DNA of 64,000 nt, taken from the NCBI RefSeq assembly GCF_004209775.1, contig NZ_CP035914.1, positions 806,001-870,000 on the forward strand. The letters are read 5' to 3'. Numbering within the stretch: position 1 is the first letter of the stretch; each line of letters opens with the position of its first letter. Positions 8,471-17,050 of this stretch are shown here, one piece after another. Both the position numbers and the translations under genes were made by a program. The DNA comes from Synechococcus sp. WH 8101 (GTDB lineage: Bacteria > Cyanobacteriota > Cyanobacteriia > PCC-6307 > Cyanobiaceae). A model generated the notes under the pieces. It did not search any database, had not been told where the DNA came from, and was given only the letters and a program-made list of their open reading frames with translations.

Positions 8471-9157
8471 ATGAAGCGTCCCTCCTGGATCACCTCGGCC
8501 CTGAGCCTGTTGCTGTGTCTGCCGTTGCTGGTGAGCTGTGCCCGCTCCACCACCGCTTCGGTTCCAGCCGGTTGCGCCCAGGCGAGCAGCCCCTGCCTCA
8601 CCGGAAAGGCCACGGTGCAGATGACCACCAATCGCGGTGCCATCACGCTGGAGATCAACGGCGATGCCGCCCCGGTCACCGCTGGCAACTTCGTGGATCT
8701 GGTGAAGCGCGGCGTTTACAACGGCACCGTGTTTCACCGGGTGGTGCGCGAGCCCGTTCCCTTCGTGGTGCAGGGCGGCGATCCCGCTTCTAGCGATCCC
8801 AAGACCCCCAAAAACAGCTACGGCACCGGCAGCTTTGTGGATCCCGCTACGGGGCAGGCCCGCTTCATTCCGCTGGAGGTGAAATTCCGTGGTGAGGATC
8901 AACCCCGCTACAGTCGCGTCAGCACCAATCCCAGCGATCTGCTGCAGATCGAGCTCGCCCATGAGCGGGGCTCTCTGGCGATGGCACGCTCCCAGGCACC
9001 CGATTCCGCCAGCGCCCAGTTCTATATCGCCCTCCGGCCCTTGCCGGAGCTCGATGGCCGCTACGCCGTGTTCGGGCGAGTGACCAAGGGCATGGAAGTC
9101 GTGGATGCAATCCAGCAAGACGACAAAATCATCAAAGCCGAACTGCTCAAGCCCTGA
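8471..9157 (+). CDS. Peptidyl-prolyl cis-trans isomerase, cyclophilin type, lipoprotein
   Basis: A 228-residue cyclophilin. Residues 1-23 form a lipoprotein signal peptide ending in a lipobox (LLVSC), so the mature protein is probably anchored to a membrane facing the periplasm or thylakoid lumen. The catalytic domain carries the typical GTVFHRVV, VQGGDP and SAQFYIAL segments. It probably assists folding of exported proteins. It lies three bases after ycf4, suggesting co-expression with photosystem assembly genes. Its end is 18 bp from the end of convergent ilvH. Confidence 0.92.
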   Translation: MKRPSWITSALSLLLCLPLLVSCARSTTASVPAGCAQASSPCLTGKATVQMTTNRGAITLEINGDAAPVTAGNFVDLVKRGVYNGTVFHRVVREPVPFVVQGGDPASSDPKTPKNSYGTGSFVDPATGQARFIPLEVKFRGEDQPRYSRVSTNPSDLLQIELAHERGSLAMARSQAPDSASAQFYIALRPLPELDGRYAVFGRVTKGMEVVDAIQQDDKIIKAELLKP

Positions 9158-9175
9158 TCGGTCCAGGCGATCACG

Positions 9176-9706
9176 TCAGGCGGGCACCCGGTTGCCGCTG
9201 ATGGCTGCCTTCAAGAGTTCCGTGTTCACACCGGAAGCCCGCTCCAGGGCCACCTTCCCCGTGCGGGCGATCTCGAGAATGCCGTAGGGGGCCATCAGCC
9301 GTTCCAAGGCCACCAGTTTGCCCGGATCGCCCACCACTTCCAGGGTGAGGGCTTCATCGGCCACGTCCACCACCTTGGCGCGAAACACCTGCACCAGATC
9401 GAAGATGGCGCTGCGCTGCTCCGCCGGCGCGGCCACCTTCAGCAGCATCAGTTCCCTCTCCACTGCGGGAATCTGCGAGAGATCGAGCACCTGCAGCACG
9501 TTCACCAGCTTGTCGAGCTGATGGGTCATCTGTTGCAGGGTGTGGTCATCGCCGTCCACCACCATCGTCAGCCGGGATCGCCCATCGGATTCCGCCGGCC
9601 CCACGGCCAGGCTGTCGATGTTGAAGCCCCGGCGGGCGAACAGGCCGGCGATGCGGCTGAGGGCGCCGGATTCGTCTTCCACCAGCACGGACAGGGTGTG
9701 CTTCAT
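9176..9706 (-). CDS. ilvH: Acetolactate synthase small (regulatory) subunit
   Basis: A 176-residue regulatory subunit of acetolactate synthase, the first enzyme of branched-chain amino acid synthesis. The N-terminal ACT domain (residues about 2-75, starting HTLSVLVEDESGALSRIAGLF) binds valine for feedback inhibition, and the C-terminal domain is the usual ALS small-subunit fold. Length is standard (about 160-175). The ATG at 9706 overlaps the stop of the upstream alpha/beta hydrolase gene by four bases. The catalytic subunit ilvB is not in the window. Confidence 0.96.
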   Translation of the reverse strand: MKHTLSVLVEDESGALSRIAGLFARRGFNIDSLAVGPAESDGRSRLTMVVDGDDHTLQQMTHQLDKLVNVLQVLDLSQIPAVERELMLLKVAAPAEQRSAIFDLVQVFRAKVVDVADEALTLEVVGDPGKLVALERLMAPYGILEIARTGKVALERASGVNTELLKAAISGNRVPA

Positions 9707-10722
9707 GCCCCTCGAACAGGTCCCATAGGAGTGTTGATGGCATCCAAACTACGGTCCAGCCAGGCCAGCACCGTGGCGTGGAACGCCTCGGGCCGTTCAT
9801 CGTGGGGGCAGTGGCCGCTCTCTTCCACCACCGCCAGCTCGAGCCAGGGATGCTGGCGTTGCAAACGTTCTCCAATCATGTAGGGAACGAAGCGATCCTG
9901 CCGGCCCCAGAGCAGCAGCAGGGGCGTTGCCTGATCCTGAACGGCGAGTTGTTCCAGCAGGGCCGGTGCGGTGGCGCCGCGCGGGCGCAAGGCCATGCCG
10001 ATGCTCATCGCCCTCAGGGCGCGGGCGGCACTCCTGCGTCGCGCCGGTCGGGCGATCAGGTGCTGCAGCTCCCGGTCGTGACGGATCGAACGTCGGTAGG
10101 CACCCTGCAGGCCTAGCCGCAACAGCCCGGTGCGGCTGATCACGGGCAGGAGCAGTTCCAGGGGCAAGAGACGCATCGCCAGCACCACCAGCGGCCGGCG
10201 AAGCCGCCGCCAGCGCCTGGGGCGCCGCAGGGGCAGCGGTTGGATCAGGGCTGGATCGGGGAGCGGCGCCGCCGCCACCGCCGCCACCAGGTCGGGCCGA
10301 AGCACGGCAGCGGTAAGGGCGGTGAGCCCACCGAGTGAATGCCCCACCAACACCGCCGGCTCCCTCGCCGGCACGTCCACCACCTGCTCGAGGAAGGCGT
10401 TCACCTGGCGGCCCCAGAGACGGTTGTCGAGCGGGCGCTGCCGCCGATGCCCGGGTTGGTCGGAGCGGCCGAACCCGATCAGATCGAGGCTGTAGACCCG
10501 AAAGCCGGCGGCGGCGAGGGGAGCGGCGTTGTGGCGCCAGTGGTCGCTGCTCGCTCCGAAACCGTGCAACAGCACCAGCGGTCGCCCCTGCTCCGGGCCA
10601 AGGGCGCGCCAGTGGCATCGCAAACCCTGCCAGTGCCAATCGCCGCCGTCGCCCCAGTCCGCCCCTGTCTTGAGACCGGCGGATGCAGCCGTCGGAGCAA
10701 TCTGGTGAATGGTTGCCTCCAC
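9703..10722 (-). CDS. Alpha/beta hydrolase
   Basis: A 339-residue alpha/beta-hydrolase. LVLLHGFGASSDHW is the oxyanion segment, VGHSLGG holds the nucleophile Ser, and SGHCPHDERPEAF near the C-terminus holds the catalytic His. The substrate cannot be predicted; many such genes exist in cyanobacteria. The start used is GTG 10722, which overlaps the start region of the divergent tRNA methyltransferase by 40 bases; one of the two starts may be shorter in reality. It is followed by ilvH with a 4-nt overlap, so the pair is probably translated together. Confidence 0.8.
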   Translation of the reverse strand: MEATIHQIAPTAASAGLKTGADWGDGGDWHWQGLRCHWRALGPEQGRPLVLLHGFGASSDHWRHNAAPLAAAGFRVYSLDLIGFGRSDQPGHRRQRPLDNRLWGRQVNAFLEQVVDVPAREPAVLVGHSLGGLTALTAAVLRPDLVAAVAAAPLPDPALIQPLPLRRPRRWRRLRRPLVVLAMRLLPLELLLPVISRTGLLRLGLQGAYRRSIRHDRELQHLIARPARRRSAARALRAMSIGMALRPRGATAPALLEQLAVQDQATPLLLLWGRQDRFVPYMIGERLQRQHPWLELAVVEESGHCPHDERPEAFHATVLAWLDRSLDAINTPMGPVRGA

Positions 10723-11915
10723 AGCCCCTGGGCCAGGTTCCCTCTCACTATCGCGAAGGCGCTGCGGACCTGAGCCTTGGGCCGGGGTTCTTTCGGCCCG
10801 AGTCGCGCCCTGCCCGTGATTGTTCGGTGTTGCTCGCGGCCTGGCAGCGGCGACAGGCCCCCGAGCGCTCCCTCCGCTGGCTCGATCTGATGGCCGGCTG
10901 TGGCATCCGTGCCCTGCGTTGGGGGTTGGAGGCCGCGTCTACCAGTCCAGGGCCTCTCGAACTCTGGGTCAATGACGCCGATGACGCTCGCAGGGCGCTT
11001 CTGCGCGCCAACCTCGCCCGCCTGCACGGCGGCGAAGGGAGCCCGGAGTCGTTGCTTGTGGAGCAACGCTCGCTGCCGGCGGAGGTGTTGTTGCGCCAGG
11101 CCTATCTCGAGCAGCGTTATTTCGATCTGATCGATCTTGATGCCTTCGGCTGCCCCAACGGCTTGTTGCAGGCCACCCTCCAGGTGCTGGCCTTCGAGGG
11201 GATCCTGTTGCTGGCCAGCACCGATGGCCGCTCCCCCACGGGCCACGACCGATCGGCGGCGGTGCGGCGATTCGGCGCAGCGGCCCGCGCCCATCCCGCC
11301 AGCTGGGAGATCGCCCTGCGGTTGCAGCTGGCGGCCCTGGCCCGGGAGGCTTGGTTGATGGGTCGTGGTCTCGAGCCGCTCTTGTCCTTCAGCGACGGTC
11401 GCACCTTCCGGTTGGCGGTGCGCTTGCGCCAGCGTCTCGCTGCCGGGGAGGAGTGTCAGCTCGGTCTGCTCGCCCGCTGCGAGGCCTGCGGTGCCCAGGC
11501 GAGTCAGTCGATGCTCCGCTTGCAGGGCTGGCCGGCCTGTGCCTGCCCAGCCGGTGCTGGGCGCTGGGCGGTGAGTGGTCCGCTCTGGCTGGGACCGCTC
11601 CAGCAGCCCGCCTTGCTGTTGGCGTTGCCGCAGCTGGGTGCGGGGATGCAGGGCGGCGTGGCGCCGGCCAGCGCGCGGCTGCTGGCGCGCCTGGCCGCTG
11701 ATCCAGGCTCGCCTTTGCTCTGTTGGTCGACGGCGGAACTGGCTCGCCGCTTGCGGCTGAACGGCCCTCCGGCGGTGGCGGCCGTGGTGGAGGCGTTGCG
11801 CGCGCAGGGCCATCAAGCCCTGGCCAGTGGGGTGATGGCGGGCCAGCTGCGCACGGATGCCCCCTACGCCCTGTTGTTGCAAACCTGCCGCCATTTGGGG
11901 CGTGAGGATCGTTAA
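10683..11915 (+). CDS. tRNA (guanine-N2)-dimethyltransferase Trm1-like
   Basis: A 410-residue SAM-dependent enzyme of the Trm1 family, which makes N2,N2-dimethylguanosine in tRNA. Residues VPSHYREG and the SAM-binding segment [15 protein letters not shown] are typical. [12 protein letters not shown] corresponds to the catalytic DPFG-like motif. A Cys cluster (CEACGAQ ... CACP, about residues 262-290) resembles the zinc-binding domain. The start ATG at 10683 overlaps the start of the divergent hydrolase; a TTG at 10713 is an alternative. petM follows after 26 bp. Trm1 is mainly archaeal and eukaryotic but is well known in cyanobacteria. Confidence 0.85.
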   Translation: MQPSEQSGEWLPPQPLGQVPSHYREGAADLSLGPGFFRPESRPARDCSVLLAAWQRRQAPERSLRWLDLMAGCGIRALRWGLEAASTSPGPLELWVNDADDARRALLRANLARLHGGEGSPESLLVEQRSLPAEVLLRQAYLEQRYFDLIDLDAFGCPNGLLQATLQVLAFEGILLLASTDGRSPTGHDRSAAVRRFGAAARAHPASWEIALRLQLAALAREAWLMGRGLEPLLSFSDGRTFRLAVRLRQRLAAGEECQLGLLARCEACGAQASQSMLRLQGWPACACPAGAGRWAVSGPLWLGPLQQPALLLALPQLGAGMQGGVAPASARLLARLAADPGSPLLCWSTAELARRLRLNGPPAVAAVVEALRAQGHQALASGVMAGQLRTDAPYALLLQTCRHLGREDR

Positions 11916-11941
11916 ATGGTGGCTGTCATCACTGCCCCACC

Positions 11942-12040
11942 ATGGCCTCGGAGATTTTTGGGACTGCTGCAATCTTCTGGGTGCTGATCCCCGTGGGCCT
12001 GGCCGGCGGCGCCCTGCTCCTCAAGCTGCAGAAAGACTGA
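11942..12040 (+). CDS. petM: Cytochrome b6f complex subunit 7 (PetM)
   Basis: A 32-residue single-helix protein, [16 protein letters not shown] followed by [16 protein letters not shown]. This matches PetM, a peripheral small subunit of the cytochrome b6f complex in thylakoids. The start ATG at 11942 and stop at 12038-12040 give exactly the expected size. It lies between trm1 and ycf39 on the same strand. It could be read through from trm1 (26 bp gap), although its own promoter is likely. Confidence 0.93.
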   Translation: MASEIFGTAAIFWVLIPVGLAGGALLLKLQKD

Positions 12041-12095
12041 GTGCCGCGCGGGGGAGGTGGCCGCTTTAGGCTCCTGCCTTGCAATGACGGACCCA

Positions 12096-13058
12096 ATGCA
12101 GGTTCTGGTGGTTGGAGGAACCGGCACGCTCGGTCGGCAGATTGCCAGCCGAGCCCTTGAGGCTGGCCATCAGGTGCGCTGCATGGTGCGGACACCCCGA
12201 AAGGCTGCGTTTCTGCAGGAGTGGGGTTGCGAACTCACCCGGGGTGATCTTCTCGAACCCGCAAGTCTCGATTACGCCCTGGATGGGGTCGACGCGGTCA
12301 TTGATGCTGCCACCAGTCGTCCGAATGATCCCCGCAGCGTCTACGAGACCGACTGGGACGGCAAGCTGAACCTGTTTCGCGCCTGCGAAACGGCCGGAGT
12401 GAAACGGATCGTGTTTCTCTCGCTGCTCCTGGCGGATCAGTACCGCCAGGTGCCGCTGATGGAGATCAAATCCTGCACGGAGCAGTTGCTACGGGACTCG
12501 GATTTCGACTACACGATCCTTCAGGGTGCGGCCTTCATGCAGGGGGTGATCGGCCAGTTCGCCATTCCGGTGCTTGAGAGCCAGACCGTGTGGGTGAGTG
12601 GCAGCCCCACGGCGATCGCCTACATGAATACGCAGGACATGGCGCGGTTTGCAGTGGCGGCCCTGGAGCGTGACGAGACCATACGGGGCAGCTATCCGGT
12701 GGTGGGTCCGAAGGCCTGGAACACCGGCGAGGTGGTGCAGCTCTGCGAGCAGGCCTGCGGCAAATCAGCGCGGGTGTTCCGCGTGCCGCCGGCTCTGCTG
12801 GAGCTGATGCGTGGCATTTGCAATTTCTTTGAGCCCGCCGTCAACGTGGCGGAACGCCTCGCCTTCGCGGAAGTCACCGGCGGTGGGGCCCGCCTCGATG
12901 CGCCGATGGAAGCCAGCTACGAGGCGTTCGGTCTCGATCCCGCGGAGACCACCACGCTCGAGTCGTATCTCAACGAGTACTACACCACGATTCTCAAGCG
13001 TCTGCGCGACATGGAGAAAGACCTCGATAAGGATGCCAAGAAGAAACTGCCCTTCTGA
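12096..13058 (+). CDS. ycf39: NAD(P)-binding photosystem II assembly factor Ycf39
   Basis: A 320-residue atypical short-chain dehydrogenase of the NmrA type. MQVLVVGGTGTLGRQIA at the N-terminus is the dinucleotide-binding loop. The remainder (TSRPNDPRSVYETDWDGK, IVFLSLLLADQY, FDYTILQGAAFMQGVIGQ, taken separately) matches Ycf39/HCF244, which helps deliver chlorophyll to new D1 protein during photosystem II assembly. Start ATG 12096 was preferred because it begins directly at the Rossmann fold; ATG 12084 would add four residues. The C-terminus is rich in Lys and Asp. It follows petM by 55 bp. Confidence 0.9.
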   Translation: MQVLVVGGTGTLGRQIASRALEAGHQVRCMVRTPRKAAFLQEWGCELTRGDLLEPASLDYALDGVDAVIDAATSRPNDPRSVYETDWDGKLNLFRACETAGVKRIVFLSLLLADQYRQVPLMEIKSCTEQLLRDSDFDYTILQGAAFMQGVIGQFAIPVLESQTVWVSGSPTAIAYMNTQDMARFAVAALERDETIRGSYPVVGPKAWNTGEVVQLCEQACGKSARVFRVPPALLELMRGICNFFEPAVNVAERLAFAEVTGGGARLDAPMEASYEAFGLDPAETTTLESYLNEYYTTILKRLRDMEKDLDKDAKKKLPF

Positions 13059-13150
13059 ACGCCGCAGACTCGGTGTCGCGCCCTCACACAAGGTAATAGT
13101 CGGTTTGTACTAGCGATGCGATAAGGTTGCGTCGGTCTGCCCTTGAGTCC

Positions 13151-13366
13151 ATGTCTGTCGCGCAAGTCAAGAATCTCCAGCGTCGGCTCGACAATCTCGC
13201 TGCTGAAGCGGAGCGTGAACTCAGCCGCGCCTGCGGTCATGAGCTCTGGCGCAGCCTTGGCTTCGACGCGTTCGACGGTCTTGAGGATGGCGACCGACGC
13301 GCCACCGCGAACTACTACTACGGCCAATGGCAGACCGTTCAGGAGCTGCAGCAAGCTCTGGGCTGA
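13151..13366 (+). CDS. Small conserved-looking protein, hypothetical
   Basis: A 71-residue soluble protein, MSVAQVKNLQRRLDNLAAE at its start, predicted as an amphipathic helix, then an acidic segment (FDAFDGLEDGDRRATAN) and YYYGQWQTVQELQQALG at the end. It looks like a genuine small picocyanobacterial protein by composition and codon use, but I assign no function. It starts at ATG 13151; an earlier in-frame ATG (13127) adds eight unlikely residues. It lies 92 bp after ycf39 and 35 bp before the ArsM-like methyltransferase, on the same strand. A possible promoter element (GATAAGG near 13120) lies upstream. Confidence 0.65.
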   Translation: MSVAQVKNLQRRLDNLAAEAERELSRACGHELWRSLGFDAFDGLEDGDRRATANYYYGQWQTVQELQQALG

Positions 13367-13401
13367 CGATCGCCAGAATGGTCGGATTCACTGAACTCAC
13401 C

Positions 13402-14181
13402 ATGGCGTCCTGCTGCGGCCCTGCGGGCCTTGATCAGACCGATGCGGTGCAGCAGCGGTATGGCGCTGCTGCAGCTGAGCGGGAAGCCTGTCTCTGCACC
13501 CCTGTGGCCTTTGATGCCGCCCTGCTCGAGGTGATCCCGGCTGAGGTGGTGGAGCGCGATTATGGCTGTGGTGATCCCACCCGCTGGGTGCAGTCGGGTG
13601 ACACCGTGCTTGATCTGGGCAGCGGCAGCGGCAAGAACGCCTTCATCTGTGCTCAGGTGGTGGGGGCCGGCGGCCGGGTGCTCGGGGTGGATCGCAACGC
13701 CGAGATGCTCGCCCTCTCCCGTGCGGCAGCTCCCGTGGTGGCCCAGCGGATCGGTGTGGCCAATGTGGAGTTTCTGGAGGGTGCGATCGAGGCTCTCGAC
13801 GCCTCCACAGCGAACGGGCAGCCCCTGGTGGCGGATGCCAGCGTTGATCTGGTGCTCAGCAACTGCGTGCTCAACCTGGTGAACCCCTCCGCCCGTGAGC
13901 GGTTGCTGGCCAACATCCGGCGTGTGTTGCGCCCCGGCGGTCGGGTGGCGATCAGCGACATCGTCTGCGATCGGCCCGTGCCCCTCGCCCTGCAGCAGGA
14001 CCCAGATCTGTGGAGTGGCTGCATCAGCGGCGCCTGGCAGGAGCAGGCCTTCCTCGCTGATTTCGAGGCGCTCGGTTTTGAGGACGTGCACTACGCCGAT
14101 CGCTCCAGCGAGCCCTGGCGCGTGGTGGAGGGCATCGAGTTCCGCGCTGTCACGCTCGTCGGCGTTGTGCCGGCCGGCTGA
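13402..14181 (+). CDS. SAM-dependent methyltransferase, arsenite methyltransferase (ArsM)-like
   Basis: A 259-residue class I methyltransferase. Motif I is VLDLGSGSGKNAF, and DLVLSNCVLNLV and VLRPGGRVAISDIV follow in the usual order. Several Cys residues match the ArsM pattern. A CLC pair is followed by IPAEVVERDYGCGDP, then SNCVLNL, and SGCISGAWQ carries a later Cys. The N-terminus begins ASCCGPAG. Family knowledge suggests methylation of trivalent arsenic, or a related thiol-bound substrate. No ars resistance gene is next to it. ATG 13402 was chosen; ATG 13378 is possible. Its 3' end overlaps the convergent pseudouridine synthase by 32 bases. Confidence 0.75.
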   Translation: MASCCGPAGLDQTDAVQQRYGAAAAEREACLCTPVAFDAALLEVIPAEVVERDYGCGDPTRWVQSGDTVLDLGSGSGKNAFICAQVVGAGGRVLGVDRNAEMLALSRAAAPVVAQRIGVANVEFLEGAIEALDASTANGQPLVADASVDLVLSNCVLNLVNPSARERLLANIRRVLRPGGRVAISDIVCDRPVPLALQQDPDLWSGCISGAWQEQAFLADFEALGFEDVHYADRSSEPWRVVEGIEFRAVTLVGVVPAG

Positions 14182-14788
14182 GCAGGGCCTGGAGGCGGAG
14201 CCGTTCCTCAGTGCTCACGGGCCGCCAGGCGCCGGGCGCCAAGCCGTTCAGGTTCAAGGGCAGCCCCCCATCCATCAGATCAATGGCGCTTCGGATCAGG
14301 CGCAGGGTGGGCAGCCCAACGGCGGCAGTCATGCGACGCACCTGGCGGTTACGCCCCTCCCGCAGGCTCAATTCGAGCCAGTCGGTGGGGATGGAGCGCC
14401 GTTCACGGATCGGTGGCACTCGATCCGGCCAATGCTGGATCTGGTCGTGGCGGAGGCGTTGTGCCCGAGCCGGCAGGGTCTGGCGCCCCTGCACCAGCAC
14501 GCCGTCGCGCAGCTGCTGCAGTTGCTTGTCGGTCGCGGTGCCCTCCACCTGCACCCAGTAGGTGCGCCAGTGGCCGAAGCGGGGATCGGTGAGGCGCTGC
14601 TGGAGCCGCCCTTCAGCGGTGAGCAGCAGCAATCCCTCACTGTCTGCATCGAGGCGCCCGGCGGCATACACCTGGGTTACGGGCACCAGATCTGCCAGGC
14701 AGCGCCAACGGCTGCCCGGTTCAGGGGTGAACTGGCTGAGCACGCCGTAGGGCTTGTGCAGCAGCAGGGTCGACTCAGCCGTGGCCAC
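14150..14788 (-). CDS. rRNA pseudouridine synthase, RsuA/RluE family
   Basis: A 212-residue pseudouridine synthase of the RluE type, modifying 23S rRNA. LLLHKPYGVLSQF is the family's first motif, and AAGRLDADSEGLLLLT contains the catalytic Asp. REGRNRQVRRMTAAVG and LRLIRSAI are the conserved C-terminal motifs. No S4 domain is present, as in RluE. The start GTG 14788 gives a normal N-terminus (ATAESTLLLHKP) and overlaps the stop of the Nif11 gene by 14 bases. A longer frame runs further into that gene. The 3' end overlaps the ArsM-like gene on the other strand. Confidence 0.9.
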   Translation of the reverse strand: MATAESTLLLHKPYGVLSQFTPEPGSRWRCLADLVPVTQVYAAGRLDADSEGLLLLTAEGRLQQRLTDPRFGHWRTYWVQVEGTATDKQLQQLRDGVLVQGRQTLPARAQRLRHDQIQHWPDRVPPIRERRSIPTDWLELSLREGRNRQVRRMTAAVGLPTLRLIRSAIDLMDGGLPLNLNGLAPGAWRPVSTEERLRLQALLSRPAQRRRA

Positions 14789-15023
14789 CGAAGCAGAGCA
14801 GCAGCGCCTCACCCCAGCTGGAGGCACCGTTGAGGTGGTCGTCGTGCACGTGCTTCATTTTTTCGGCCTGCATTTTCATCAGCGTGGCCTGGGTGAACTC
14901 ATGGCCCTTTTCGCTGGCCAGATCCACCACGTGCTTGGGGCTTTGGGCTTGGCGCACCTGTTCGCGGACCTGCGAATCGGATTGCACCAGGGAAGCGAAG
15001 GCGACCAGAGCGGATTCAGACAC
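14775..15023 (-). CDS. Nif11 domain protein
   Basis: An 82-residue protein of the Nif11 family. SALVAFASLVQSDSQVREQV, then SPKHVVDLASEKGHEFTQA follow the family pattern of a helix, a short linker and a 'GheFt' segment. Nif11 domains serve as leader peptides for lanthipeptides (prochlorosins) in some picocyanobacteria, but also occur in stand-alone proteins. Here the tail (SSWGEALLLCFGGHG) holds one Cys and no clear Ser/Thr/Cys-rich core after a double Gly, so a stand-alone role is more likely. No LanM-type enzyme is nearby. It overlaps the downstream pseudouridine synthase by 14 bases. Confidence 0.8.
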   Translation of the reverse strand: MSESALVAFASLVQSDSQVREQVRQAQSPKHVVDLASEKGHEFTQATLMKMQAEKMKHVHDDHLNGASSWGEALLLCFGGHG

Positions 15024-15050
15024 GATGACGAAAACTCGTTGCGCCGAGAT

Positions 15051-15143
15051 TAGGTGGAGCTCTGACGTGCCCGCCAGAGATTCACCACCCCGATCGAAAT
15101 CAGCAACAAGCCGAGGTCGAGGCTGAGGGGAGGAAGAATCATG
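15051..15143 (-). CDS. Candidate 30-residue membrane peptide
   Basis: A short frame from ATG 15143 to TAA 15051 encodes MILPPLSLDLGLLLISIGVV followed by NLWRARQSST. It has one hydrophobic helix and a basic tail, like many small thylakoid subunits. It lies 27 bp upstream of the Nif11 gene on the same strand. GAGGGG lies just inside the coding start and no good ribosome-binding site precedes it, so support is only the protein-like composition. I do not recognise it as a known photosystem or b6f subunit. Confidence 0.35.
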
Positions 15144-15243
15144 GCGACGTCGATCGGGGCGTTGACCCTAAGCGCAATCCGGCGGCGAAGGGCTGCAGGC
15201 GGCCTTCTAAACTGACTCCAACCTTGCGTTGTGGCACTGCCGG

Positions 15244-15513
15244 ATGATCGAGACTTCGGGTGTGATTGAAAAAGAACAGGGCAACGGGTTTTACCTCGTC
15301 ACCCTCGAGCAGCCCGCCGGTCACCAGTGCCTCTGCCGTGCCGCCGGCAAGCTCACCAAGTTCCGCATCAAACTCCTCGCCGGCGACAAGGTGCTGGTGG
15401 AGATCAGTCCTTACGACCTCACCCGCGGCCGCATCACCTACCGCGAGCGCAATGCCGGTGCTCCGGGAGGTCGCCCCGGTGGCAACCGACCCGGGGGTCC
15501 GCGTCGTCGCTGA
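15244..15513 (+). CDS. infA: Translation initiation factor IF-1
   Basis: An 89-residue OB-fold protein that binds the ribosomal A site during initiation. The core (IETSGVIEKEQGNGFYLVTL, then CRAAGKLTKFRIKLLAGDKV, then VEISPYDLTRGRITYRER) matches IF-1 throughout. The C-terminus is extended by a Gly/Pro/Arg-rich tail of about 18 residues (GRPGGNRPGGPRRR), absent from the 72-residue E. coli protein. The start is ATG 15244. It is not in a ribosomal protein operon here. Its stop lies nine bases from the end of the convergent NTRC gene. Confidence 0.95.
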   Translation: MIETSGVIEKEQGNGFYLVTLEQPAGHQCLCRAAGKLTKFRIKLLAGDKVLVEISPYDLTRGRITYRERNAGAPGGRPGGNRPGGPRRR

Positions 15514-15521
15514 GGCGGGCC

Positions 15522-16925
15522 TCAGACAGGCGCCCCCAGCAGAGCTTCGATCGCAGAGCGGAACTCGCTGCGCTGCTTCACGCCGCGCCACTGTTGCTTC
15601 AGTTCCTTCCCGAAGAACAGTTGCACGGTGGGGGTGCCATTCACCCCAGCCTGCTGGGCGATCTCCTGATCGGCTTCGATGTCGATCTCCACGCCCTGAG
15701 CCCGGCCGTCCAGCTCATCCAGCACACGCTTCAATTGCGGTTTGAGCACGTGGCAGGGGCCACAGCTGGGGGAGGTGTACACCACGAGCAGGGGTTTGCT
15801 GCTGTCGTGATAGAGCTTGCGCAGGGCATAACTGCCCTTCTGCCAGAGCGCGTCCGAGTCGTAGGTCATTTCGGTGGTGGTTTCGCTGGCCTGGGGCGTG
15901 GCGGCCTGGGCCGGCTCCACGCTGTCGCGGCTCACCAGGCTCGCCAGGTTGTGATGGCTGAGCCAGCGTTCCGCCGCTAGGGCTGCCTGGCAGCCGCTGC
16001 CGGCCGCGGTGATGCCCTGGCGCCATTCCGCATCGGCCACATCGCCGGCGGCATACACGCCCTCCACCGAGGTTTCCGGTCGGCCCGGCTGGGTCACCAG
16101 ATAGCCCTTGGCATCGCAGCTGAGCTGGCCTTGCACCAACTCGGTGTTCGGCGTGTGGCCAATGGCATAGAAGAGGCCGCGCACCGGCAGTTGTCGCTCG
16201 TCGCCGCTTTCCCGGTGGCGCAGCCGCAGTGAGGCCAGCCAGTCATCGCCTTCAGCGTCAGCCACCTCGGTGTGCCAGTGCACGGTGATCTGAGGGTTGG
16301 CCTGCACCCGATCGGCCATCGCCGCACTGGCACGCAACTGGCCGGAGCGCACGAGCAGATGCACGTGGCTGCCGTATTTGGTGAGATACACCGCTTCTTC
16401 GCAGGCGGAATCACCACCGCCCACCACCGCCAGCTCCTCGTTGCGGAACTGGGGAGTGGCGCCATCGCAGATGGCGCAGGCACTGATGCCCTTGCTCCAG
16501 AAGCGCTCCTCCTGGGGCAGACCGAGACGGTTAGCGCTGGCGCCGGTGGCGAGAATCACGGCCTGGGCCTGGATGCTGCGGCCGTCGGCTTTGATGCGGA
16601 AGGGTCTGCTGCTCAGATCGATCGCATCGGCATCGGCCTCGAGCAGGCGGGTGCCCCAGCGTTCAGCCTGGGCCTTCATCAAATCCATCAGGTCGGGGCC
16701 TAGCACCCCGTCGGGGAATCCCGGGAAGTTCTCCACATGGGTGGTGGTCATCAGCTGACCGCCAGGGATACCGCCCCGTTGAAACCCAGTGATCAGCAGG
16801 GGGCTGAGATTGGCGCGAGCGGCATAGATCGCCGCGGTGTAGCCGGCGGGCCCCGAACCGATGATCACCAGATTTTCGATGTCGGGAGCGGTGGTGCCGG
16901 AGGTGGGGCCAATCTCAGCAGCCAT
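15522..16925 (-). CDS. NADPH-thioredoxin reductase with C-terminal thioredoxin domain (NTRC)
   Basis: A 467-residue fusion. The reductase part has the FAD site [14 protein letters not shown] (about 23-36), the redox site CAICD (about 148-152), the NADPH site [10 protein letters not shown] and the second FAD motif YAAGDVAD. After a short linker, a thioredoxin domain carries the active site CGPC (about 391-394). NTRC passes electrons from NADPH to 2-Cys peroxiredoxins and chloroplast-type targets, allowing redox control in the dark. The start ATG 16925 adds about 17 residues before the first strand. The region 16926-17050 upstream holds one HIP1 octamer but no clear promoter. Confidence 0.95.
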   Translation of the reverse strand: MAAEIGPTSGTTAPDIENLVIIGSGPAGYTAAIYAARANLSPLLITGFQRGGIPGGQLMTTTHVENFPGFPDGVLGPDLMDLMKAQAERWGTRLLEADADAIDLSSRPFRIKADGRSIQAQAVILATGASANRLGLPQEERFWSKGISACAICDGATPQFRNEELAVVGGGDSACEEAVYLTKYGSHVHLLVRSGQLRASAAMADRVQANPQITVHWHTEVADAEGDDWLASLRLRHRESGDERQLPVRGLFYAIGHTPNTELVQGQLSCDAKGYLVTQPGRPETSVEGVYAAGDVADAEWRQGITAAGSGCQAALAAERWLSHHNLASLVSRDSVEPAQAATPQASETTTEMTYDSDALWQKGSYALRKLYHDSSKPLLVVYTSPSCGPCHVLKPQLKRVLDELDGRAQGVEIDIEADQEIAQQAGVNGTPTVQLFFGKELKQQWRGVKQRSEFRSAIEALLGAPV

Positions 16926-17050
16926 GGCTAAAGCGGAGCGGTTATGAGTTAACTCTAAACCTGGCCTTTGTTCCTTGGCGAGTCAGCCTCAGTGCCAGAG
17001 CGATCGCGAGGACGGGGTGACACGACGAGGTGGTGGGCTTAATCTTCTCT

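Noticed and set aside
10479-11972. 497-codon minus-strand frame opposite trm1
   Set aside because: Gln/Arg-rich low-information sequence typical of a shadow frame; trm1 has SAM and Cys motifs.
14775-15023. Prochlorosin (lanthipeptide) precursor
   Set aside because: The Nif11 leader is followed by no Ser/Thr/Cys-rich core after a double-Gly site, and no LanM-like enzyme is in the window.
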